Shown piece after piece: positions 51,701 to 63,700 of a DNA stretch of 64,000 nucleotides. Within the stretch, counting starts at the first letter, position 1. Each line of letters begins with the position of its first letter. The DNA lies in NCBI GenBank assembly GCA_930367205.1, contig OV884013.1:86181333-86245332 (forward strand). Direction: 5' to 3'. The position numbers were made by a program, and so were the translations under genes. The notes under the pieces were generated by a model. That model saw nothing but the letters and a program-made list of their open reading frames with translations. It was not told the origin of the DNA and ran no database searches. Source of the DNA: Acanthosoma haemorrhoidale (Eukaryota; Arthropoda; Insecta; Hemiptera; Acanthosomatidae).

Positions 51701-54700
51701 TAGATGTTTCTAGTTAAGTACGAAGTACCATGGTTCATTTTGATAATTAAGCTGTGGAGGGTTGCCTATCACAACCTTCCTTCCTCCCCCTCTCCTAATT
51801 TTATATTGATTAAAAATTAAATATAAACAATAGTATATAATGAGCTGAATACGGCTCCTTGCACTATACATTGCTAGCAGTTTTTATGAAAATTACATCT
51901 ATTTGATTACTGCGAAAAAAATATGCAATGTAAAGGGCTACCTGGGGCTTACCTTCCCACTACCTTCCAAGATGGGTGCTCAGGTATAAACCCGTCTTTA
52001 TTCTAGCACTACCTGGCCTCAAATATGGAACAAAGTCACGGACAGCAGGCTTCAACCATTTTACTAAGAGCCTGTGTAAAAATGATTACAATGTATTTCG
52101 TCATTACAGCACATATTTGTAAGAAATAGCTATTTAAACAGCGTTCATGTTCCAATAGAATAACAATTGGATCTGTAAATAGTACTCAAGAGGGATGGGA
52201 AAAATATGACCCCTCATGTATGCTCTCAGAAATGGATTATCCCTCGTATTCCTATCATTACAAAACCATTCTCGAAGGGTTTTTTCATATTGCAGTAACT
52301 ACAGATATTCTAGGTCATGATTTTTTTATGTGAAATAAATAAATGACTTAGTATAATGAATAATAAAAACTTTAACAGGGAGGAGCTTGGCCATGTGTTC
52401 AATCTAGTGGTGACTGTGGATCTGCTGGACAGTGGGGACGTGGCTCACCTGGCACTCATGAAGAGGCCAGAGCTTGGAGTCACTTTCACCAAACTGCACG
52501 CATGGAAGCTGGTTCAGTTCACCAAATGCGTCTTCCTAGATGCTGACACATTGGTAACTTCATTAATGTACTGTAAATTGTGCCCATAAAACAAATGACT
52601 ACACATCCTTTTAAGCCTTTCACTTCACAGCATTCATAGGCTTACACTATCATCTCATTCTATTCATTAAGTCTTTATGTTGAAAAGCTCAACTCTGAAA
52701 CTCGGTGAACCCAAGATTCTTTAAAAATGCCAAACAAAGCCTGCAGAATAGGGGTTTGCACGGTGACAGATGTCTGTCGTGATAATAGTGTCACGTGACA
52801 GCGTGTGAAGAAAAAATTTGATTCTCAGAAGAAACCAAATTTTTAGCCTCAATTCCTTCATTATAGCAAGTTTGGCGTGTTGGAAGAGGGATCTATGCCG
52901 CTTCTTGCTTCACGTGGTTTTTAACTCTGGGTCGCATTTCCTCCACAAACAGGGATCCTTTGATACTCCTCCAATAATTCAGTAATAGTAAAACGCTGGA
53001 ACGAATCAATTTCCATTCCAAGTGCAGACATAATCAAAAAAATGTTTTCCATAAAATTGGCGGTAAAATGAGAGATAAGGCATGACACTTCACTGCCAAG
53101 GGGTATGTTTACATGTGACATTTGCCGTCATGACATCATTTACTGTTGTGACAGTACTGTACCACTATCAGGTTTGACCTGACTGGTGGATGATTGATAG
53201 TCATACAATTTACACCCTGGCAGTTTCTGCGACAGTTGATATCTGTCATGGTGGTGACAGTAAACTATCACCATGTAAAGGGTGCTCATCGTCTTGTAGT
53301 CCAGAACCTTCTGTCAGGAGCTTATCTTGACGAAAATGATAAAGTGAAAATTGACATCCTTCAAGCCGTCCAAATGTGTAGCATTGCTTGGGATCAAGTG
53401 AAAACAACCACTATTGTAAACGGTTTCAAAAAGGCCTGTTTTTGTCAGGACTTGTAGGACTTCACGAAAAGAGAAGATTATGCCTACTACTGAAAACTGG
53501 GAGGGAGTAATTGATAAAATTGGTGTTATGTACGAGGACTTTGTGCAAATGGACTACAACTTGGCGGTACGTGGGGGAGTTCAGTGGATTGAAGCCAGGA
53601 ACCACATCAAGGAATTAAGGTGCTTTGTTAATTAACTAACTTAAGGGCAATAAAATGTGAGTGACTAAATTTTTTAATGTCTCAATAAACTTGACGAACA
53701 TTGTTTGAATGAAAAATTTCTTTTAAAAAACAAACAAATATATCAAACTTTTTTTTCAAAAATTTTTTATGTTTCCCTTAACAAGCTTGAATTAATGATG
53801 TAGTTTTGTTTTTCCAAATGCTTGCTGTTCTATTATTGGACATACATATTACCAACACCATACCAAAATAGAAGATATCAGTGGGCTCAATGATCACAAT
53901 GGACTTTTTATAGACCCAATAAACATTTCTCGAGAGTGGAGTTGAAAAAGAAACAATTTGAAATTTTGAAGTGGTCCCTTCAACTAACCATATTGAAAAT
54001 TGTCTGAGGTTACATTTCTATCCTATTCTATTCTAACCACTTCTGTCATATCAACTAAGATCAGCCAACTCCTTGTTTTCTCCACATATTGCCAATATGC
54101 TGGTACACCATACAGCATATGGAATCCTTACACTGTATGGTTTACCATACACACTTGGAATCTGGAAGACAAAGTAAAACACTAAGTGAACAGCTAACAA
54201 TTTGACTTCAAGATCTCGAGAGAATATTGAATTTTATATCACTATTCTGATCCTCTTTCACCAGAAGTTTCCTCAGGTAATTCCTTAACTACGAACTCTC
54301 TTAAAACACATACTTATTAATTTAAATCTCTGATCTGTTAACCTAACGAAAAATCCTACCCTTCTCTAATTATCCCTCTCACAGATACAATTCGTCTGAG
54401 CAGCCCAGCCCTCCTTCTTAGGCTGCAATGCCTTTAGCACTATCTTTATTGCATGTGACATTGTCCAACCTTCACTTTTCGGCCACATTATAACATAGTA
54501 TTGTACAATTTTTATACAAAATGACTTAAGATCTGTATTTTTAATTTTGTATATGTAGTTCTGTGTACTTACGTTTACCTCTATTCAGATCTGTGCGTCT
54601 TAAAAAATTCTAATCAAGTATTATTGCTTCTGTGTGTAAATGTATATAATACAACAGTGATATTCAAGCCGTGACCTACAGGTTGTCCAGAACTGTGACG

Positions 54701-57700
54701 AACTGTTCGAGAAAGAAGAGCTGTCAGCAGCACCCGATCCAGGCTGGCCAGACTGCTTCAACTCAGGGGTTTTTGTCTTTGTACCTTCCGAGACAACCTT
54801 CAAGGCCCTCATGGATTTCGCTGTAGCCCATGGAAGCTTCGATGGTAATTACTTGTTACTGTTAATTTTACCGAATTTGAAGTATTATGGTGAAATAATT
54901 AGGTGAAAATCTCAAAACTATCAAATGTAACACTCCTCAACATATAATTTCCTAAAAAAAGTTTTTAGAATTCCCCAAAATATTAATTATTTGTATAATA
55001 GCAATAATTGAACTGAAGAACTTAAATTTTTTGGTACAGGTGGTGACCAGGGTCTTCTTAATATGTTCTTTAGAGAATGGGCAACACAAGATATCCGAAA
55101 ACATTTGTCATTCGTCTACAATGTTGTGTCCTCTGCTACTTATTCCTATCTCCCTGCTCTGAAGTTGTGAGTATCTCTAATATCCTTTTGTAGATACTTT
55201 TTATATCAATATTTTAGGAGGAGCAGTGTTGATTTATTTTGCAGTTATTAATGGAATATGTTGTAATAATTAATTAAATTGCCAAGTAAACCATTATTGC
55301 TAAATATATAATATGTCAATGAATACAATTTTCTAGCTTTGGAAGTCAAGTAAAGATAGTCCATTTCTTGGGGAGTAACAAGCCTTGGTTGAGGCAGAGT
55401 GAAGGAAGCACTTCAACTCCATACCAGCGAGCTTGGTGGACCATTTTTAGGGAGGATGTTGCAGGGCGGCTGTCGCCAGAAATGGTATGGTCATGTTCTG
55501 TACATCTCCATGGAATTCCTAAAGTTTCACAAAAAGATTTTTTACAAATGGAATCTTATTTCACAAGTGTGTCAATGATTATGGCGTGGTTTTAATTTGT
55601 GTGCTACGCTAATTGTGGTTTTTTTTTTGACATACTAAATGACTCTCCTAAAAAATTAATATGCAATTTAGCATCATTAGTTAATTAAATTTATCAAGAC
55701 TGATAAAATTAACTGCATGTTATTTTAAATAATGATCATCATATGAAAAGTTCGAGCAAATCAAATAATTCTGGTTCTTCCTCCATTATTATTTTTCCTA
55801 TACTTTTGTCCTCTATTGCAGGTGTCTTGTGCATCTTGCCTAAAAATCAACTCTGAATTTAAACATCCGAAGCGCATTGTACTATGCTGTTCCTATGCCA
55901 TCAAGTTCAAAGTAAATAGTTTTGAAAAAAATTATGGAATTCTGTCAATTTTTATATAAATTGATTTACAAACTTTTCAAATGATACTTACTAAATATTT
56001 TGTAAGACCTTTTATGCAGTTATTGGAGCATATTAAGTCATTCCAGGGTTGCACAAAAGAGAGATGCTGGGATAAAATTACCCCAGGTTTTAAAGTTTTT
56101 TTTTTCTTTTGCATTAAATTGGTTATTTAGTGTTATGTAATGTGAATGAATGATCACATTATAAAAAATAAAAAATCTTACTCTAAGAAACGTGCATTAA
56201 ATTATTTAGATTGAATTATTTTGTAATGCTTGTGTGTATACTAATTATTTTTATAATTTGTTGTTATTTACATGTTTTTAGAATGGCAACTTATCTGTAT
56301 GTGTTGAGCTGATAATAATATAATGTTACTAACATTTGCTTTGTTTGTTCTTGTTTTCTTTTCTTTTTTCTGATGATTGGTCCAGTGAAGTAAGCTAAAT
56401 GGTTGAAAAATGTATCTGTTTAATCTCTAATTTAACATTATCAGCAATTATACAATTATTACTATTCCAGACTTATTAAATAAAAAAAAAATCTTTTCAA
56501 GAACAAGAGGTGATTAGTTATAAATTCAGTTCATTATCATTTATATGGCAAGAAAACATTTTGAATTAATTTTAGCTGAAAATGTATATAACTAAGTGAG
56601 TGACTGGTGGTTGAGGATAGACTACAGTCATGGCACTATCTGATCATCCCAGGGAAATAGAGGTAAAACCTGGTATAAATTTTGGGTGATGAATGGGGTG
56701 ATAAATGGTATAAATAGAGGTGATAGTTTTTGCTGTGGGGATTCGTGGGTTACATACATGTTCTTATACTGTGTACTTATGTATTGTATGCCTGATTAAG
56801 TGAATATGATTCGGTTTATATGGTATGAATGAGATGTTTTATCACTATTAGCTATTGCTCAATCAGGGCAAATAGTAAGTATTTTCTGGAAAAATGATTT
56901 GATATAAAATAATAATTATTGCTAGTAATTTTCAAATTGTTTAAAAATCAAATCTATCAATGCTTATCAGCAACTACATGGAAAGTAGCCAGCCATAGGG
57001 CAATGTAGTATGAGCTTATGTGGATAGGTGCAAGAATGATAAACATGATAGATGCATCTTGTATATATATACCTTGTAATGGTCAACTGAGCGCAGACGA
57101 TTGTTAGGCTATACATCTTAGCTGGCCCTAGAACTATTTTTTTTCATGAAGCAGTTAAAATTCAATGGGTTGCTTATCCATCTTCATCAAGATTAAAGAA
57201 GATAAGGAAACCAAAAATCAAGTGAATGAGCAAATTTCCAGAAAGTAGATAATGAATTTGACACATGAAACTTTATGTACAAGATTTTTTTTCTTGATGA
57301 AAAGAAGTTCAGACAGTGGCTAAAAAAAACAAAAACAAGAAAAACCTTAACAATTCATTTCCCAGTCAACTTTTTTAAAAAAAACGAATCAATATAATAG
57401 AATATAGGTACAGTTTTCATTTAAAAAAAATATCACTAAAGGATAGTAAGGAAGAATACTAATAAGTTGCAAGATTTTAAACGTAGCACTACTTCTTGGC
57501 CAGCATATTAAATGAAATCCATTATATTTATATAAATGTTTTTCATTTCTTTTTTTAATAGTGGTCTTAACTGAATCCTTGCAGCCTCACCACTGTTCTT
57601 ATTGTTTTGATGGGTTTTTGCTCCACATCTCTGGTTTTGAGATTGTCATACTTTTATTCACTTGCACAAAATGAGTCCTGCAATTTACCACACATAAATG

Positions 57701-60700
57701 ATATTATCATGCGATAGCATTCAAGACACAAAACAAGTTTCTGGTCACTTCCATATCCAAAATCACTCTGATGAAATTGTCACTGAATCATTTTCATCCT
57801 TCGCCCAAGAAATTCACATCTATATCTGGAAGCAACATATATTCTCTATTCAGCGATACATAAGTCATACATAAAATAAATAGTAAACTATGGTATATTC
57901 CCGCTTATTGGTATATTTTAAATCATTATCCTCTTATCATAAAGTGATTGATATGCTGCAGACTTGATCATTGTCGACTTGTTACTCCATTTTATAGTAG
58001 TTCCAGTAGCTCATGCAGTTTCGGAGCATTAAGTTTGATGTCAGAAACTTTGTACGTATTTCCTCATCTAAAATCAGGTAATTACTTATTTCTGGTTAAA
58101 TAAAAATAAAAAAAATTATGAAAAAGAAGAAGCCGAGTTTAGGAGTTGGACTGCAGTTATTACAGAGAAATATTTCTGAATCCTCTGTTCTACAAAATTC
58201 TTTCTAATAGCCTTTTAAACCCTCTATGTTGTGATGTTGTAAGACCATAGCAATATATTTTAGAATCATGCCCTATAAATAATTATAAGAGAAGGGAATA
58301 AATACAGCACACACCTGCATCATTCGTTTATTGATTTTTCTGTTTTCAAAAACTATATTATGTTCGCTGATGGTAGACCTGGGAATAGGATAGAAGCTGA
58401 TCTAAGGGGGGTTTTCAATCATGGTGGAAGTTCAAGCAAGCATTAGTAAATCATTCAAGTATGGACAAAAATGCAGAAGACTTTCTTGAATTACTAAAAT
58501 AGGATAATTGAAACTATAGGTTCAAAACCGACTCCAGCATTGTTCATAAGTATTTAATTGGATCTACTATCCTATAAAAAAAAAAATCAAATTCCTTACC
58601 GATCTCTATAAAAATGAACATTAACTTTGAACATTTCAACAAATCCTGTTCCATTCAAGCTTTTCATTTTATTTAAAAGTGTACAAATCCATTGTGAAGT
58701 TACAGCCACCGCCTCCATACACCTCTATGTATGTTTTAGTTTTCCTAAACTCATAAACAAAATGAAATATTCATAAATCTGATTTGACAAACAAATTTAT
58801 GTTTGAGGTAATTTACCTGTATCGTCAAACTTCACCATCAAGAAACTTTATTTTTTATCCAGTACATAGACAATTTGATACTTGAAGTATCAATTAATCA
58901 TTTGAACTAATTAATCTTTTTTTCCCTAGTCAGATGCTCATCTAGATTTTGTTTTTTCAGATCTGCCGAATAACTCTAAACCAATCCTGAATAAAGTAAT
59001 ATCATTCCCATAATAAACAGGCAACATTTACCATTCCATCAGCTCTAGTAATGCAACATTACAATATGAAAATGAAGGTTGTGAGGAAAATAGCAATTCA
59101 ATTAAATAACGATTTTAGTTGACTTAAATAGTCAACTGCTTTAAGAAGGCTAGGAAGTTTTTATCCACCTGTTTTCATATTTATATTTTTTCTGGAAAAA
59201 AAAAAAAAAAAAAAAAGGATTGAGGAGATCATTTTGGTTAAGTCTTGAAATTCTGTAGAAATGCAACAGAATATTGTGAACGTTTGATGATGGTAAATAG
59301 ATTTATGTAGCTTATAAAATTAGAATCAGTACAGGGCAGAATTTTATTTGGCTCAAGTGTCATTAAGGGCTTAGGAGTCATTATGTTCAAGGTATTCTTA
59401 AATAATATTGTTTCTTTGATCTTAGCCAGTTTATACTAATTTACTTTTCCTCTATGACATAATCACTACATATAACTTACATAGATCCAAATAATATTGT
59501 CAAAGTGGTGTAATAGGCCTTGAGGCTAGAATTTTTAACCAGGTAGAGAGAGGATTGGAGACTGGACAGTGCGTCATTTTGCCTACTAACATGCTTGTGC
59601 TTTTCATGGTGGCCAGTAGTTACTAAATCAAGCCCATAAAAGTTGCTCTTCATTAAAAATTGAATATTTAATAGTGATGGGTATGGATCAGTTAGTTGCC
59701 TTGTTTAAACTTACATTGTTTAGTTATATTTCGCTGGACAATTGTGATCATCAAAGATATTTAAGTTGCCATTCTAATAACAATTTTTAACTAATGGACT
59801 GTTTTGACTGTGCCTTGCTTTTGATGCAGATTGTCGCTAGACCACTAACAGGATGCAGAACACCCCCTACCCCACCTCCGAGGTACCAGTTCAAAGATCC
59901 TTGGGCGACGGTTAAATCTGAAAGGCAATGCAAGAACAGACAACAAGACATTACCACAAACAGTTTAAATCAAGAAAGCTATCAATCACCCTTTAGATAC
60001 ATATTTGAAGATCATTCATACTGTAGTAAACCTGTCTATCCTTTTGATGCAGTCCTAATGGACGAAGTTAAAAACAAATCTCCAACAAATCTACAAAGTC
60101 CAACAATCATTCCGAAAATTTATTCATTGGAAAATGACAAGGCTAAGTATCATAACTTTGCTTCAGTGAATCATGACAATCTAGTTACAAATATTTCACA
60201 ACCACAAAGAAACTGTGACTTAAATCATTCACAGTTCAATATTCAAACCGAAAATAAAATATCTAATAATTTAAACAAGCAAACATCTATTAAAAATAAA
60301 AATGAAAAAACACAAAACCAATTTAGTTTATTAAATTGCCAAAACAGTTCATGTGACAAGAACTCTCATAATGAAGTGATATTGGGTCAAAATACCTGCT
60401 TAGAATCCATTGATCATACAGATTTCATATCAATAAATGATAAAAATAGTTTAAGCATAATTGACATTGATAGTGGTAGCCATAAAAGCTCTTCTGGCAG
60501 TGCTGACAGTGTAATCATACATCATCAAAATATATCCGACAGACCGAACTTGTTTACTGATTACAAATTTTGTCAAAATTTTAGTTTAGAAAATGCAATG
60601 AAGTATGCAAAAGAAGTTTCCCACCTACAAAATGACCAATGTTCTCTAAAAAATTCTACTGATAACAAATTAGAAATAACTAAAAATGTCAGTGGTAACT

Positions 60701-63700
60701 ACATTACCAACCTTATAAATTACAGAAAAAAGACAAATTTGGAAATAGAAACCCAATCGCCCACAGACATTTTTTGTGAAATTTCTCTGGACCATGATGG
60801 TGAGGTTATTGGCCTTGAATCCTTAGGTGCCCCTTCAGAACATTACAGTAATAATTGCAAATTTAATGGTCATATTGCTATGGAAAGTAACCCTGGGCCA
60901 CAGGGGTCAATTGAAATTGGCTCTGTTCCATTGGAGAACTTGTTTTGTGATGAAAACAATTTGCATTCAGGATCTAGCGATAATGGTTTAAAAACTTCTA
61001 GAAAAGCAATAGACACAACTGAGCCTAAAAGGGGTAACCATGACAGATTGTATGACCACATTACTGCAGAAAGTCACACAATCGATTCTATTTCATTGCA
61101 GAGTTCGTCTTGTGATGAAAACTGTTTACATTTAGGATCAGACCATAATTCTTTGAAAACTACAGACCCAACTGAACATTTCAGTGGTAAACATGACAGA
61201 TTTGATGACTGTATAGCTGCTGAAAATAACACAGTCGAATCTACTCCATTGCAGAGTTCATCTTGTAATGAAAGGCGTGAACAGATCGATGTAAGTATAT
61301 GTAGGTTTTTGTTTTATGAATTACTCATGAATTAGATTATTATTTGGTCTATATAATAAACATTAGGTCATCCTAATGAAGGCAACAGGACTCATATTAT
61401 ATAAAAATAAAATTTATAACAGCAGGATTAACAATGAAATTTCTTAAAGCCTTTAATTCTTTATTTTATCTTAATAAATTTCAGAATCTGAAGAACTAAC
61501 TAGTATGAGTTGACTAAAATTCAATTCAAGCACAATCAAACAATTAAGAATCTCATTATGGTCGTGGAAATGGTTTAAATGACTTTTTGTAATTGTTTAA
61601 AAACTAAAGTTATAACATTTATTGATTAGGACTTCAATATTTATTTAATTCTATACCCTACCAGAGTGATGGAAAAATATTTTCTTTTAATTAGAAGTAA
61701 TTGATTAGTGATCAGTAACACTTAAATATTTTTCATGGGGATATACATTGATTTTCAGCATATCTGGGGCGTCAAAAGGAATTACCATCAAAATATCATG
61801 GCCAAAAAATTCTGGGTTGAGTTAAAATAATTCTAATGAGCATTTTAATGACTTTTTTGTAATTTTAGATTACCAGAGAAAAACACAAATTACATGCTAA
61901 CCAGTAAGTTAAAATCTTTAATTTGGTATCATACTCGAAATCCTAAAAAAAAAATTATTCTTAGTCTTGTTTTATGTATATGGCTATATTTTTTTTAAAG
62001 TCTTCTTGATGTGAAATGGTACCTCCATGTCAAATTATATGTCTATAGGTTGGACAGGGGCCTCAAAAAGACCTGAACAGACAGACACATGAATGATTAA
62101 AACACAAGCCCTTGTTGTGAAAAACCAACAATACCCTAAAAAGTCAATGTTATCAAGGCTTAAGATAACAATAAAATTACAATAGACTATGGATGCTCTG
62201 ATGTTTGTAATCGTAACGTAACATAATATGAGAAGCATAAACATTTTGAAGTAGAATTTTCATTTTGGACATCTTGACAGAATTTTTTCTTGGATATCTC
62301 CTGTCCCCCTGGCTTTCATCTGGCTTCTTTACTGCATGCATGATACTAATATGCTATTTATGAAAAAGAATATAGGCAAAAGTGAAAAGAAATATAGTTC
62401 ACTGGAGTCTATTTTCCACAGCTTATTTCCATATGTTATGTTTTATGTTGTACAAATTTCCAAGCTTGTTTTTGTTAGAATTTTTCACATCTGAAAAGGT
62501 TTAATCATTATAGCTATACATCAAAATAATAAACTTGAAATGTGTCATAGGATGTCATTTTATTATTTTATTTTGAGAATTGCGGTTTGAATAATTGCGT
62601 AGATTTTCAGTTTATTTTTTGTTGTTGTAGGCTGGCATAGCAGGATCATTGGCTGGTGGAGTACCAGAGGAATGGAGGAGAGAAGCTTGGGAAGCTGGCG
62701 ATGTTGACTACCTAGGCCGTGATTCATTTGACAATATTTGGAAAAGGATTTGTGAATGTGTAGGAATCACTGCGCAAGCTACCTCAGCACCAGATTCAAA
62801 GCCAACAGAACCTGCACCAGCCATTCAAAAGCCAGCTGAAACTGCACCTGTCTTGGATAAGTCGGTCGAGCCCATTGGAGAAAAGTCAGGGGAACTTACA
62901 ATTTCAGCAGAAAAGCCAGTAAAAGCAGCACCAACGTCAAAGACACCTACTGAGTCAGCACCAGCACAAGAAAAATCTGCAGATATTCCTACTCCAGAAA
63001 AAGAAGTGGCTACTGAAAAGAAAGTAGTAGAACCAACAGCATCTGAAAAGCTTGTCGAGTCTGCTCCTTCAGCAGAAAAGACTGCTGAACCATTACCTCT
63101 AGCTGAACCTGTACCTGTATCAAAAACAGTTGCTGATCCTACACCTGTTGCCGAAAATCCTTTGGAATCTGTACCTGAAGTTAAGCCATTTGAATCAGTA
63201 CCTGCAGCCAAACCAGCTGAATCTATACCTGCAGCTAAACTAGCTGAATCAATACCTGCAGCTGAGACGCTTGCTGAACCTCTAACTACCATTGAAAAAA
63301 CAGAAGGACCTGCACCAGCTACCGAAAAAATGCCAGATCCTTTACCAGAAGCTGAGAAAATTGCTGAATCTGTACCTGCAGATGAAAAATCAATAGAACC
63401 TACACCAGCTACTGGAAAACCAGCAGAGCCTCTACCCGTAGCTGAAAAATCTGTTGAAAAGTTGGCTGAACCACTACAAACCACTGAAAAGTCAGTAGAG
63501 ACTATTCAGGCTACTGAAAAACCTGTAGAGCCTCTACCAGCAGTTGAAAAGCCTGCAGAACAATTAGAAAAGGTCTTAGAAGCGGTTCCAGTACTGGAAA
63601 AGAAGTCAGAACCTGCACCAGTACTCACTGATCCAGCCCCAGTAACTGAAAAAGCAGTAGAGTCGGTTGCAGAGATACATAAAGATGCCTCACCAGCACC

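Larger units (their letters stand above)
51272..55484 (+). other. GT8 catalytic domain exons of glycogenin
   Basis: Exons 2-6 encode residues 3-252. The Rossmann-like start [14 protein letters not shown] is followed by [20 protein letters not shown] (the DxD motif that binds Mn and UDP-glucose), [21 protein letters not shown] and [11 protein letters not shown] (acceptor Tyr195). [10 protein letters not shown] then closes the active site. The introns are 971, 2128, 195, 170 and 4345 bases long, counting the one after exon 6. Every motif expected for a working enzyme is intact. Confidence 0.95.

Noticed and set aside
62825..63484. 219-codon Ser/Ala/Gly-rich open frame on the minus strand, and the one at 63709-63918
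   Set aside because: Shadows of the repetitive, stop-free glycogenin tail on the plus strand.
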